Source: an uncultured Tessaracoccus sp. (lineage in GTDB: Bacteria; Actinomycetota; Actinomycetes; Propionibacteriales; Propionibacteriaceae). Taken from it: 20,271 bases of DNA. Where the stretch lies: assembly GCF_943914565.1 (NCBI RefSeq), contig NZ_CALUCN010000027.1, positions 1 to 20,271 on the forward strand. Reading direction: 5' to 3'. Of the stretch, positions 14,178 to 20,271 are shown piece after piece. Under the pieces are notes generated by a model. That model did no database searches. It was given only the letters and a program-made list of their open reading frames with translations, and was not told where the DNA came from. Both the position numbers and the translations under genes were made by a program. Within the stretch, counting starts at the first letter, position 1. Every line of letters begins with the position of its first letter.

Positions 14178-15282
14178 CCGAGGCTCCCTGGCGGGTGTGC
14201 CGGATGGGTCGGACGGTCCACACGAGCACCACGGCGATGATGCCCAGCACGATCCACGGCACGGCGGGTGAGTCGACCAGGCCGATGGCCACCAGTCCCC
14301 CACTCACCACCGCGGTCCACGAGTACATGAGCAGCACCGCACCACGGATCGAGTGGCCTCGGGCGACGAGCCGGTGGTGGATGTGAGCCCGGTCGGCGAC
14401 GAACCAGTACTGGCCCCGCATGGTGCGCCGCACGTAGGCCAGCCCGAGGTCGAGCAGCGGCAGCAGGAGCGCCGCGATCGGCACGAGGATCGGCAGCAGG
14501 GCCGGGAGCACGTCGGGGCCACGGCCCTGGAGTGCCGCCGGGTCGATCTGACCGGTGAACGAGATCGTGCTCATGCTCATCAAGAGCCCCAGCAGCATCG
14601 AGCCGGAGTCCCCCATGAACATCCGCGCCGGGTGCCAGTTGTGCAGCAGGAACCCAGCGCAGATTCCCGCGGTGGCGACGGTGAGCAGCGACGCCGTCGT
14701 GGCGCGCACGAGCTCCTGCTCGTAGGCGAGCACGTAGGCGTAGGAGAAGAACGCGAGTGCACCGATCGCGACCACCCCCGAGGCCAGGCCGTCGAGCCCG
14801 TCGACGAAGTTCACCGCGTTGGTGCACAGCGCGATGAAGAACACGGTGATGAGGATGCTCGAGGCGTCGTCGAGAGAGATGATCCGGTCAGGCAACGGGA
14901 TCCAGAAGATGCGGACGCCCTGCATGACGACGATGCCCGCGACGAGCACCTGTCCGCCGAGCTTCACGAGAGCCGGGAGGTCGATCCGGTCGTCCAGGGC
15001 GCCGATCATGGTGATGACGAACCCGGCCACGACGACCGCGAACGAGTCGTGCGCAACGATCGGGTGGCGCCCCAGGAACGGCATCTGCACCGCGAACAGC
15101 AACGCCACCGCGAGGCCCGCGAACATCGCCACCCCGCCCAGGTACGGAATCGGGAGCGTGTGCATGTCACGGGCGCGCACTTGGGCGAACATGCCGGTGC
15201 GCACCGCGATGTGGCGCAGCAGGCTCGCGGCGAGGAACGTCACCGACGCCGCGACCAGGAAGACCAGCAGGTACTCACGCAT
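14164..15282 (-). CDS. wecA: WecA-like undecaprenyl-phosphate sugar-1-phosphate transferase
   Basis: This 372-residue polytopic enzyme of the MraY/WecA/TagO family (glycosyltransferase 4) transfers a HexNAc-1-phosphate from a UDP-sugar to polyprenyl phosphate, starting cell-wall linker or surface polysaccharide synthesis. About ten to eleven membrane helices are visible. Family motifs are the Mg2+-binding GALDD (94-98), NAVNFVDGLDGLASG (155-169), FMGDSGSMLLG (222-232) and the WecA-type HIHH (300-303) in DRAHIHHRLVARGHS. HIHH, rather than the MraY motif, and the position beside Sua5 (as Rv1302 in M. tuberculosis) favour WecA. The ATG at 15282 overlaps the Sua5 stop by 8 bases. The longer reading to 15450 lies inside the Sua5 gene and is low-complexity Ser/Arg sequence. 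Confidence 0.88.
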   Translation of the reverse strand: MREYLLVFLVAASVTFLAASLLRHIAVRTGMFAQVRARDMHTLPIPYLGGVAMFAGLAVALLFAVQMPFLGRHPIVAHDSFAVVVAGFVITMIGALDDRIDLPALVKLGGQVLVAGIVVMQGVRIFWIPLPDRIISLDDASSILITVFFIALCTNAVNFVDGLDGLASGVVAIGALAFFSYAYVLAYEQELVRATTASLLTVATAGICAGFLLHNWHPARMFMGDSGSMLLGLLMSMSTISFTGQIDPAALQGRGPDVLPALLPILVPIAALLLPLLDLGLAYVRRTMRGQYWFVADRAHIHHRLVARGHSIRGAVLLMYSWTAVVSGGLVAIGLVDSPAVPWIVLGIIAVVLVWTVRPIRHTRQGASDAAG

Positions 15283-16030
15283 CGTGCTCGGGCGGCGCCT
15301 CGTCGGGCACCGCGGCAGCGGCACCGTTCTCGTTCTGCTCCGGGGTCTCGTCCTGCTCGGTGTCCGCATCACCGTCGGGCTCGTCGGGCTCGTGGAGCCG
15401 CACGCTGGGGACCACCTCCTGCAGCTGTTCGACCGAGAGCACCCCGACACGCACCACGAGGCCGTCGGGTTCGGAACTCAGGTCGACGATCGTCGACGGC
15501 ACCGGCCCGGGCGTCGGTCCCCCGTCGAGGTACACGGCGACCGTGTCGCCCAGCTGCTCGCGCGCGGAGGTGACGTCGGTGGCGGGAGGTTCGCCCGAGC
15601 GGTTCGCGGAGCTCACGGCCAGCGGGCCGCAGCGGCGCAGGAACTCCCGCGTCGCGTCGTGGTCCGGCACGCGCAGCGCGACGGTGCCGCGGGTCTCGCC
15701 GAGATGGAGGTCCGCGCTGCGCTGGGCCTCGAGGATCAGCGTGAGCGGACCCGGCCAGAAGGCGCTGGCGAGCTCCTTCGCCGCCGCGGGCACTTGGGCG
15801 GTGAGGCTGCGCATCATCGACGGCTCGGCGATGAGCACCGGCGGCGGCATGTCACGTCCGCGGTGCTTGGCGTCGAGAAGGGCCTGCACCGCGTCCTCGG
15901 AGAACGGGTCGGCCCCGATCCCGTAGACGGTGTCGGTGGGAAGGACGACGACGCGGCCTGCCGCCACGGCCTCGACCGCGGCGTCCATGCCGACGTCGTC
16001 CACGTCGTACTGCTCACTCACGGGCACCAT
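15275..16030 (-). CDS. Threonylcarbamoyl-AMP synthase (Sua5/YrdC type)
   Basis: This 251-residue protein makes threonylcarbamoyl-AMP from Thr, bicarbonate and ATP, the first step of the t6A37 modification of ANN-decoding tRNAs. The YrdC domain (about 13-208) shows VLPTDTVYGIGADPF (29-43), Lys55-x-Arg57, FWPGPLTLIL (91-100), VALRVPDH (117-124) and AVSSANRSGEPPA (138-150), the last two lining the ATP site. It has no Sua5 C-terminal domain. Instead it ends with an acidic, low-complexity tail (about 213-251), probably disordered. The ATG at 16030 or GTG at 16027 can use the GAGGTGG upstream. It overlaps prmC by about 17 bases and the wecA-like gene by 8. Confidence 0.9.
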   Translation of the reverse strand: MVPVSEQYDVDDVGMDAAVEAVAAGRVVVLPTDTVYGIGADPFSEDAVQALLDAKHRGRDMPPPVLIAEPSMMRSLTAQVPAAAKELASAFWPGPLTLILEAQRSADLHLGETRGTVALRVPDHDATREFLRRCGPLAVSSANRSGEPPATDVTSAREQLGDTVAVYLDGGPTPGPVPSTIVDLSSEPDGLVVRVGVLSVEQLQEVVPSVRLHEPDEPDGDADTEQDETPEQNENGAAAAVPDEAPPEHDA

Positions 16031-16898
16031 CTTGCCACCTCGTCGCGGGTGGACCGCCCGGCCACCGCGCCTCGACGAACCGCGGTCGCCCCGTGAGGTC
16101 CCGGTGTGCGACGACCTCCTGCCAGCCCGCGTCGACGAGCAGGTTCACGACCTGCTCCTGGTGGGACTCGTCGTGTTCCGTCACGAGCCACCCGTCCGCG
16201 CGCAGCAGCGCGGCCGCGACCACGTGGAGGTCGCGGATGACGGCGAGCCCGTCCGGCCCGGCGAACAGGGCCTCGTCGGGGTCGCGCCCGACGACATCCG
16301 CCGGCAGCGACGCCCGCACGGTCTCCGGCACGTAGGGCGGGTTGCACACGACCACGTCCGCGCGCCCCGACAGCGCGGTGAGCGCGGTGCGGAAGTCCCC
16401 GGGCACGACCCGGACGTCGGTGTCGCGCAGGTTCTCGTAGAGGTAGTCGAGCGCGCGTGGCGAGCGCTCGTTCGCGTACGCCTCGACGTGGCCCAGCTCG
16501 CGCACGATCGCGCGGCTGATCGCGCCCGACCCGGCGCACGGCTCAACCACGCGTCGACGCTCCGGCGTGCGCTCGGCGAGGATCTCGATGGCCCGGCCCG
16601 CGACGAGCTCGGTCTCCGGCCGGGGAACGAACACGCCCGGGCCGACGCGAAGCGTCTCGAACCGGAACGGGGCCTCCCCGGTGATGTGTTGCACCGGTTC
16701 CCCCTCCGCGCGGCGCGAGGCGAGCTCGCGCGCCCGTCCGATCTCGTCGTCGGTCAGCTCCGGGCGCAGGAACAGCTGTCCCAAGTCGACCCCGACGGCG
16801 TGCGCGACGAGCCAGCGCGCGTCGGCGCCGGGGCTCGGCACCCCGGTCGCTGCCAGCTCGTCGGCGAGCTCCAGGACGAGGTCCTGCGGTCTGGTCAC
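16014..16898 (-). CDS. prmC: Peptide chain release factor N5-glutamine methyltransferase
   Basis: This 294-residue S-adenosylmethionine-dependent enzyme methylates the Gln of the GGQ motif in release factors, including the RF1 encoded immediately upstream. The N-terminal helical domain (1-85) is followed by PVQHITGEAPF (68-78), VFVPRPETELV (89-99), the AdoMet loop VVEPCAGSGAISRA (117-130) and the catalytic NPPY (186-189). The AdoMet loop reads EPCAGSG instead of the more common DLGTGSG. The GTG start overlaps the prfA stop by 4 bases (GTGA), a classic coupling of enzyme and substrate genes. Confidence 0.93.
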   Translation of the reverse strand: MTRPQDLVLELADELAATGVPSPGADARWLVAHAVGVDLGQLFLRPELTDDEIGRARELASRRAEGEPVQHITGEAPFRFETLRVGPGVFVPRPETELVAGRAIEILAERTPERRRVVEPCAGSGAISRAIVRELGHVEAYANERSPRALDYLYENLRDTDVRVVPGDFRTALTALSGRADVVVCNPPYVPETVRASLPADVVGRDPDEALFAGPDGLAVIRDLHVVAAALLRADGWLVTEHDESHQEQVVNLLVDAGWQEVVAHRDLTGRPRFVEARWPGGPPATRWQDGARE

Positions 16899-17962
16899 GG
16901 GGTCACGCTGGCCAGGCGCTCGGCGAGGTCCTGCTCGGCCAGGGCGTCGAGCGCCGGGTCGAGGGCGCCGTCCAGCACCTGGTCGAGGTTGTGTGCCTTG
17001 AACCCGATCCGGTGGTCGGTGATGCGGTTCTCGGGGAAGTTGTACGTGCGGATCCGCTCGGAGCGGTCCACCGTGCGCACCTGCGACTTCCGGTTCTCCT
17101 GTGCCTCGGCTGCGGCCTCCTCCTCCGCCATTTGCGTGAGGCGGGCCCGGAGCATGCGCATGGCGGACTCCCGGTTCTGGATCTGCGACCGCTCGTTCTG
17201 GCAGCTCACGACGAGCCCCGTCGGCAGGTGGGTGATCCGGACCGCGGAGTCGGTGGTGTTCACGCCCTGGCCGCCCGGTCCAGAGCTGCGGTAGACGTCG
17301 ATGCGGAGGTCGTCGGGGTGCACCTCGACCTCGTCGGCCTCGACGTCCGGCGCGACGAGCACGCCCGCCGCCGACGTGTGTATCCGCCCCTGCGTCTCGG
17401 TGACGGGCACGCGCTGCACCCGGTGGACGCCGCCCTCGAACTTCAGGCGTCCGTACGGCGGGTGCTCGGCGCGCGATCCGCGCTTGACCGCGAGTGTGAC
17501 GGACTTGTAGCCGCCCAGGTCCGTGGGCTGCGCGTCGAGGACCTCGACCTTCCAGCCGCTGTGCTCGGCGTAGCGGGTGTACATCTTCATGAGGTCGCCG
17601 GCGAAGAGCGCGGACTCCTCGCCGCCCTCCCCTGACTTGATCTCGAGGATGGCGTCGTTGTCGTCGTTGGGGTCCCTCGGCGCGAGCAGTCGGGTGACCT
17701 TGGCGGTCATCTGCTCCAGGCGGTCCCGCAACGTCTCGGCCTCGTCGGCGAACGACTCGTCCTCCCGGGCGAGTTCGGCCGCGGCCTCGTGGTCCGCCTC
17801 CAGCCGGCGGTACTCCTCGAGTGCCTCGACCACGGGGCGCAGCGCGGCGTAGCGACGCCCGACCTTGCGCGACCGGGTCAGGTCGCCCAGGACCTCCGGG
17901 TCCGCCAGCTGGCGCTCCAGCTCGTGGAACTCCTCCACGAGCGGCCGGGCGTTGTCGAACAT
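16895..17962 (-). CDS. prfA: Peptide chain release factor 1
   Basis: This 355-residue release factor recognises UAA and UAG stop codons and triggers peptide release. The tripeptide anticodon-like motif is PVT (186-188) in HRVQRVPVTETQGRIHTS, which identifies RF1 rather than RF2. The GGQ loop is SSGPGGQGVNTTDSAV (226-241, GGQ at 230-232), the target of PrmC. Length is normal and there is no frameshift site. The ATG at 17962 has AGGAG 4 bases upstream. The gene follows rpmE after a 94-bp gap that holds a strong hairpin. Confidence 0.97.
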   Translation of the reverse strand: MFDNARPLVEEFHELERQLADPEVLGDLTRSRKVGRRYAALRPVVEALEEYRRLEADHEAAAELAREDESFADEAETLRDRLEQMTAKVTRLLAPRDPNDDNDAILEIKSGEGGEESALFAGDLMKMYTRYAEHSGWKVEVLDAQPTDLGGYKSVTLAVKRGSRAEHPPYGRLKFEGGVHRVQRVPVTETQGRIHTSAAGVLVAPDVEADEVEVHPDDLRIDVYRSSGPGGQGVNTTDSAVRITHLPTGLVVSCQNERSQIQNRESAMRMLRARLTQMAEEEAAAEAQENRKSQVRTVDRSERIRTYNFPENRITDHRIGFKAHNLDQVLDGALDPALDALAEQDLAERLASVTP

Positions 17963-17985
17963 GCTGCTCCTGACGTGGGAATGGG

Positions 17986-18019
17986 CGAGGGGCGCCGGGT
18001 GGAGACCCAGCGCCCCTCG
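17986..18019 (-). terminator. Long hairpin between rpmE and prfA
   Basis: The arms CGAGGGGCGC (17986-17995) and GCGCCCCTCG (18010-18019) form a perfect 10-bp stem. Inside it GGGT (17997-18000) pairs with ACCC (18005-18008) around a GGAG tetraloop. The hairpin ends 23 bases before the prfA ATG, has no T-run on either side, and does not cover the ribosome binding site. It could terminate or attenuate the rpmE transcript, or act as a processing or stability element. Confidence 0.6.
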
Positions 18020-18056
18020 GGGTTCGGTGTGTCGTCGGCCGGGCCGGAGGCCTGGC

Positions 18057-18263
18057 TCACTTGCGCTTGTAGCGACGCTCGAAGCGGGCCACGCGGCCGC
18101 CGGTGTCGAGGATCTTCTGCTTGCCCGTGTAGAACGGGTGGCAGGCCGCGCACACGTCGGCCGAGAGCGTGCCGGACTCGGCGGTGCTGCGGGTGGTGAA
18201 CGTGTTGCCGCACGTACAGGTGACGGTCACGTCGTGGTACTTCGGGTGGATGCCCTGCTTCAT
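18057..18263 (-). CDS. rpmE: 50S ribosomal protein L31, zinc-binding type
   Basis: This 68-residue large-subunit protein bridges to the small subunit through 5S rRNA contacts. It is the C+ (zinc) form, with Cys16, Cys18, Cys38 and Cys41 in TCTCGNTF and DVCAACHPFYTGKQ, and the basic tail FERRYKRK. The ATG at 18263 is chosen because AGGAG lies 6 bases upstream and the protein begins with the family-typical MKQGIHPKYH; the frame open to 18305 adds 14 residues without conserved sequence. Cells with this form often carry a zinc-free paralogue elsewhere under zinc control, but none is in the window. Confidence 0.96.
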   Translation of the reverse strand: MKQGIHPKYHDVTVTCTCGNTFTTRSTAESGTLSADVCAACHPFYTGKQKILDTGGRVARFERRYKRK

Positions 18264-18335
18264 GGTGTTCTCCTGATGGTGTGTCTTCCCCGGGTCGCGG
18301 GCCACGTGGGCCTGCGTGAACCGGCACGAGGACCA

Positions 18336-18341
18336 AGTATG
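18336..18341 (-). promoter_or_regulatory. Weak -10-like element upstream of rpmE
   Basis: On the minus strand CATACT (four of six matches to TATAAT) lies in the 112-bp gap between rho and rpmE, 72 bases before the rpmE ATG. A poor -35 (TTCGCG at 18360-18365) sits 18 bases upstream. rpmE may have its own promoter, but the evidence is thin. Confidence 0.22.
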
Positions 18342-18375
18342 CCCCCTCGCGCAAGCGGACGCGAAATCCCCGGGG

Positions 18376-20058
18376 TCAGTCGGCCGAGGGGGTCGTCTTG
18401 AGGACGGAGAGCAGGAACTCGCCGTTGTCCTTCGTCTTGCGCATGCGGCCCAGCAACATCTCGAGCGCGCCGGAGTCGTCGAGACCCGACAGCGCCCGGC
18501 GCAGCTTCCAGATGATCGTGAGCTCGTCGCGGCCGAGCAGCAGGTCCTCGCGCCTGGTGCCGGAGCCCTCGACGTCGATCGCCGGGAAGATCCGCTTGTC
18601 GGCGAGCTCCCGACGCAGCCGGAGCTCCATGTTGCCGGTGCCCTTGAACTCCTCGAAGATCACCTCGTCCATCTTCGAGCCGGTCTCGATGAGCGCGGTG
18701 GCGAGGATCGTGAGGGAGCCGCCGTTCTCGATGTTGCGCGCGGCGCCGAAGAACTTCTTCGGCGGGTAGAGCGCGGCAGAGTCGACACCGCCGGAGAGGA
18801 TGCGCCCCGACGCCGGCGCGGCCAGGTTGTACGCACGGCCCAGGCGCGTGATGCCGTCGAGGAGCACGACGACGTCGCGGCCGAGCTCGACCAGTCGCTT
18901 CGCGCGCTCGATGGCGAGCTCGGAGATCGTCGTGTGGTCCTCCGCCGGACGGTCGAACGTCGAGGCGATGACCTCGCCGGAGACGGTGCGCTGGAAGTCC
19001 GTGACCTCCTCGGGCCGCTCGTCGACGAGGACCACCATGAGGTGCACCTCGGGGTTGTTCGCGGTGACGGCATTGGCCACCGCTTGCATCACCATCGTCT
19101 TGCCGGCCTTCGGCGGCGACACGATGAGGCCGCGCTGCCCCTTGCCGATCGGGGCGACGAGGTCGATGATCCGGCCGGTGAAGCCGTTCTGACCGGTCTC
19201 CATGCGCAGCCGTTCCTGCGGGTACAGGGGCGTGAGCTTCGAGAACTCCGGCCGGTTCTTCGCTGCCTCGGGCTCGTGGCCGTTGACGGTGTCGAGGCGC
19301 ACGAACGGGTTGTACTTCTCGCGCCGCTCGCCCTCCCGGGGCGTGCGGATGGCGCCGGTGATGACGTCGCCGCGGCGCAGCCCGAAGCGGCGCACCATGC
19401 CCATCGACAGGTAGGCGTCGTGGGGCCCGGGGAGGTATCCGGTGGTGCGCACAAACGCGTAGTTGTCGAGGATGTCGACGATGCCGCTGACGTTGGCGAG
19501 CACGTCGCCCTCACGGATCTGCGGCTCGGCGTCGTTGTTGCCCATGCCGCCCCCGCGGTTGCGGCGGTTCTGCCGGTCGCGGTTGCGGCGCCGACGGCTG
19601 CGTCGCGACGTGCCCTGACGCGGCTCCTCGTAGTAGTGCGAGCCGCCGTGGTCCTGGCCGGAGGACGAGTCCTTCGACTGCGAGCCGCCCATCGCCTGGT
19701 TCAGCAGCTCGCCGACCTCCTCGTTGGTCTGCTCCTGCTCCTGGCGGTCCCGCTCGTTCTTGCCACGCTGGCGACGACGGTTGCCGCGGCCGCCTTCGCG
19801 GTTCGACGACTGCTGGGCACCCTTGCCCTCGCGGGCGTCGTCCTTGCCCTGCTTCTGGTGGTCCGCCGGCAGCGTCGGCTGCGACGAGCCGTTGCGCTCC
19901 GCACGCGAGGAACGCCCGGTATGCTGCCCGTCGGGGCGGTGGCCCTCAATCGCTGCGACGAGGTCGGCCTTGCGCATGCCGGAGATCCCCTTGATGCCCA
20001 TACCCTGGGCCATGCTCTTCAATTCGGCGAGTTTCAGCGACGCCAAAGAATCTGTCAC
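18376..20058 (-). CDS. rho: Transcription termination factor Rho, actinobacterial form
   Basis: This protein of about 560 residues is the hexameric RNA helicase that ends Rho-dependent transcripts. The Rho-N helical domain (1-40, LKLAELKSMAQGMGIKGIS) is followed by a disordered insertion rich in Arg, Gln, Asn and Gly (about 42-178, with SRRSRRRRNR and RGNRRRQRGK), then the OB-fold RNA-binding domain (about 180-245), Walker A PPKAGKT (315-321), Walker B VVVLLDGITRLGRAYN (396-411) and the ring region with YPPKKFFGAARN. It is longer than E. coli Rho (419 residues) because of the insertion, as in Mycobacterium and Micrococcus. The GTG at 20058 is chosen because GGAAGGA lies 7 bases upstream and Rho-N starts there; the frame open to 20226 has no conserved residues. 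Confidence 0.96.
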   Translation of the reverse strand: MTDSLASLKLAELKSMAQGMGIKGISGMRKADLVAAIEGHRPDGQHTGRSSRAERNGSSQPTLPADHQKQGKDDAREGKGAQQSSNREGGRGNRRRQRGKNERDRQEQEQTNEEVGELLNQAMGGSQSKDSSSGQDHGGSHYYEEPRQGTSRRSRRRRNRDRQNRRNRGGGMGNNDAEPQIREGDVLANVSGIVDILDNYAFVRTTGYLPGPHDAYLSMGMVRRFGLRRGDVITGAIRTPREGERREKYNPFVRLDTVNGHEPEAAKNRPEFSKLTPLYPQERLRMETGQNGFTGRIIDLVAPIGKGQRGLIVSPPKAGKTMVMQAVANAVTANNPEVHLMVVLVDERPEEVTDFQRTVSGEVIASTFDRPAEDHTTISELAIERAKRLVELGRDVVVLLDGITRLGRAYNLAAPASGRILSGGVDSAALYPPKKFFGAARNIENGGSLTILATALIETGSKMDEVIFEEFKGTGNMELRLRRELADKRIFPAIDVEGSGTRREDLLLGRDELTIIWKLRRALSGLDDSGALEMLLGRMRKTKDNGEFLLSVLKTTPSAD

Positions 20059-20065
20059 GAAAAAG

Positions 20066-20072
20066 TCCTTCC
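20066..20072 (-). promoter_or_regulatory. Ribosome binding site of rho
   Basis: GGAAGGA on the minus strand with a 7-base spacer to the GTG at 20058 fixes the rho start, 56 codons downstream of the longest possible reading. Confidence 0.65.
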
Positions 20073-20175
20073 GAGCATCCCTGGTGCAGGGTGCAATCGG
20101 TTCATGAAACGCTGGGTCCCGGTTGTGCGTCTTCAGATGGGGGACGTCCGCACCGACGCAAGCTCGTCGGGAACC
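20073..20175 (-). promoter_or_regulatory. Probable 5' leader of rho
   Basis: If the promoter at 20183-20212 is used, the rho transcript carries about 100 bases before its ribosome binding site. Rho genes in several bacteria have leaders through which Rho limits its own synthesis. I see no strong hairpin or leader peptide here, so regulation is inference. Confidence 0.3.
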
Positions 20176-20182
20176 GCTGGCC

Positions 20183-20212
20183 AGCGTATCAGGCAGCCAA
20201 GGCGGGCGGCAA
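20183..20212 (-). promoter_or_regulatory. Promoter of rho
   Basis: On the minus strand TTGCCG (20207-20212) and an extended -10, TGA followed by TACGCT (20183-20188), are separated by 18 bases. It is the best conventional promoter in the window and would start transcription near 20175. Bases 20213-20271 show no recognisable gene. Confidence 0.5.
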
Positions 20213-20271
20213 ACCAGCGACGACACTCACATAGAGTCCCCGCGTGGTTGGGTGCCGTACCTCACAGACTT

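Noticed and set aside
15283..15450. N-terminal extension of the WecA-like transferase by 56 residues
   Set aside because: The extra sequence is Ser/Arg/Thr-rich, lies within the Sua5 coding region, and precedes a normal start (MREYLLVFLV) at the first membrane helix.
14353..17635. Several plus-strand open frames of 200-450 codons opposite wecA, Sua5, prmC and prfA
   Set aside because: All are shadows of well-identified genes and none contains a recognisable domain or a ribosome binding site that stands out.
20059..20226. N-terminal extension of Rho by 56 residues
   Set aside because: The frame is open, but the extra residues are not Rho-like, the region carries the likely promoter and leader, and GGAAGGA points to the GTG at 20058.
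1..20271. Mobile elements, CRISPR arrays, tRNA or rRNA genes, toxin-antitoxin or defence genes
   Set aside because: No repeat arrays, transposase, integrase or RNA-gene features were found by eye on either strand. All substantial coding regions belong to housekeeping or widespread actinobacterial families.

Overview
The window is GC-rich bacterial chromosome and reads as a core housekeeping region of an actinobacterium (Actinomycetota). The evidence is the long arginine/glutamine-rich insertion in Rho, a NucS mismatch endonuclease, a DUF2550 protein after atpC, a DivIVA-like coiled-coil protein, frequent GTG starts and apparent leaderless promoters. I cannot fix the class; a lineage outside the mycobacteria (for example Acidimicrobiia) is a guess. 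No mobile element, CRISPR array, rRNA or tRNA gene was seen. Coding density is very high.

Left part, plus strand (1-4762): a methylmalonyl-CoA epimerase closed by a strong hairpin; a DivIVA-like coiled-coil protein overlapping an AI-2E/PerM-type membrane protein; then nucS, a small zinc-ribbon protein of unknown function and an alpha/beta hydrolase, joined stop-to-start. Middle (4769-6584): a cyclophilin-type lipoprotein on the minus strand and a PduO-type cobalamin adenosyltransferase on the plus strand diverge from an 80-bp intergenic region, and a DUF2550 membrane protein on the minus strand converges on the adenosyltransferase.

Right part, minus strand (20271 down to 6585), read in transcription order: rho, rpmE, prfA, prmC, a Sua5/YrdC-type gene, a WecA-like sugar-phosphate transferase, an AtpI-like membrane protein, an AtpZ-like small membrane protein, then the F1Fo ATP synthase genes atpB-E-F-H-A-G-D-C. 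Genes from prfA to the AtpI-like gene all overlap, which suggests translational coupling. As I recall, this order closely resembles the Rv1297-Rv1312 region of Mycobacterium tuberculosis, and the adenosyltransferase, nucS and epimerase also lie near that block there. Unlike mycobacteria, subunits b and delta are separate genes here.

Functionally the window combines translation termination and modification (prfA, prmC, Sua5, L31), transcription termination (rho), a lipid-linked sugar step (WecA), oxidative phosphorylation (atp), mutation avoidance (nucS), and two parts of the B12-dependent methylmalonyl-CoA pathway (epimerase and adenosyltransferase). I found no undescribed system. The points most worth a second look are a repeated TANNNT-N7-RTG leaderless promoter architecture, an alanine-substituted glycine motif in the ATP synthase c subunit, a Gln in place of a metal-ligand His in the epimerase, and a long hairpin between rpmE and prfA.
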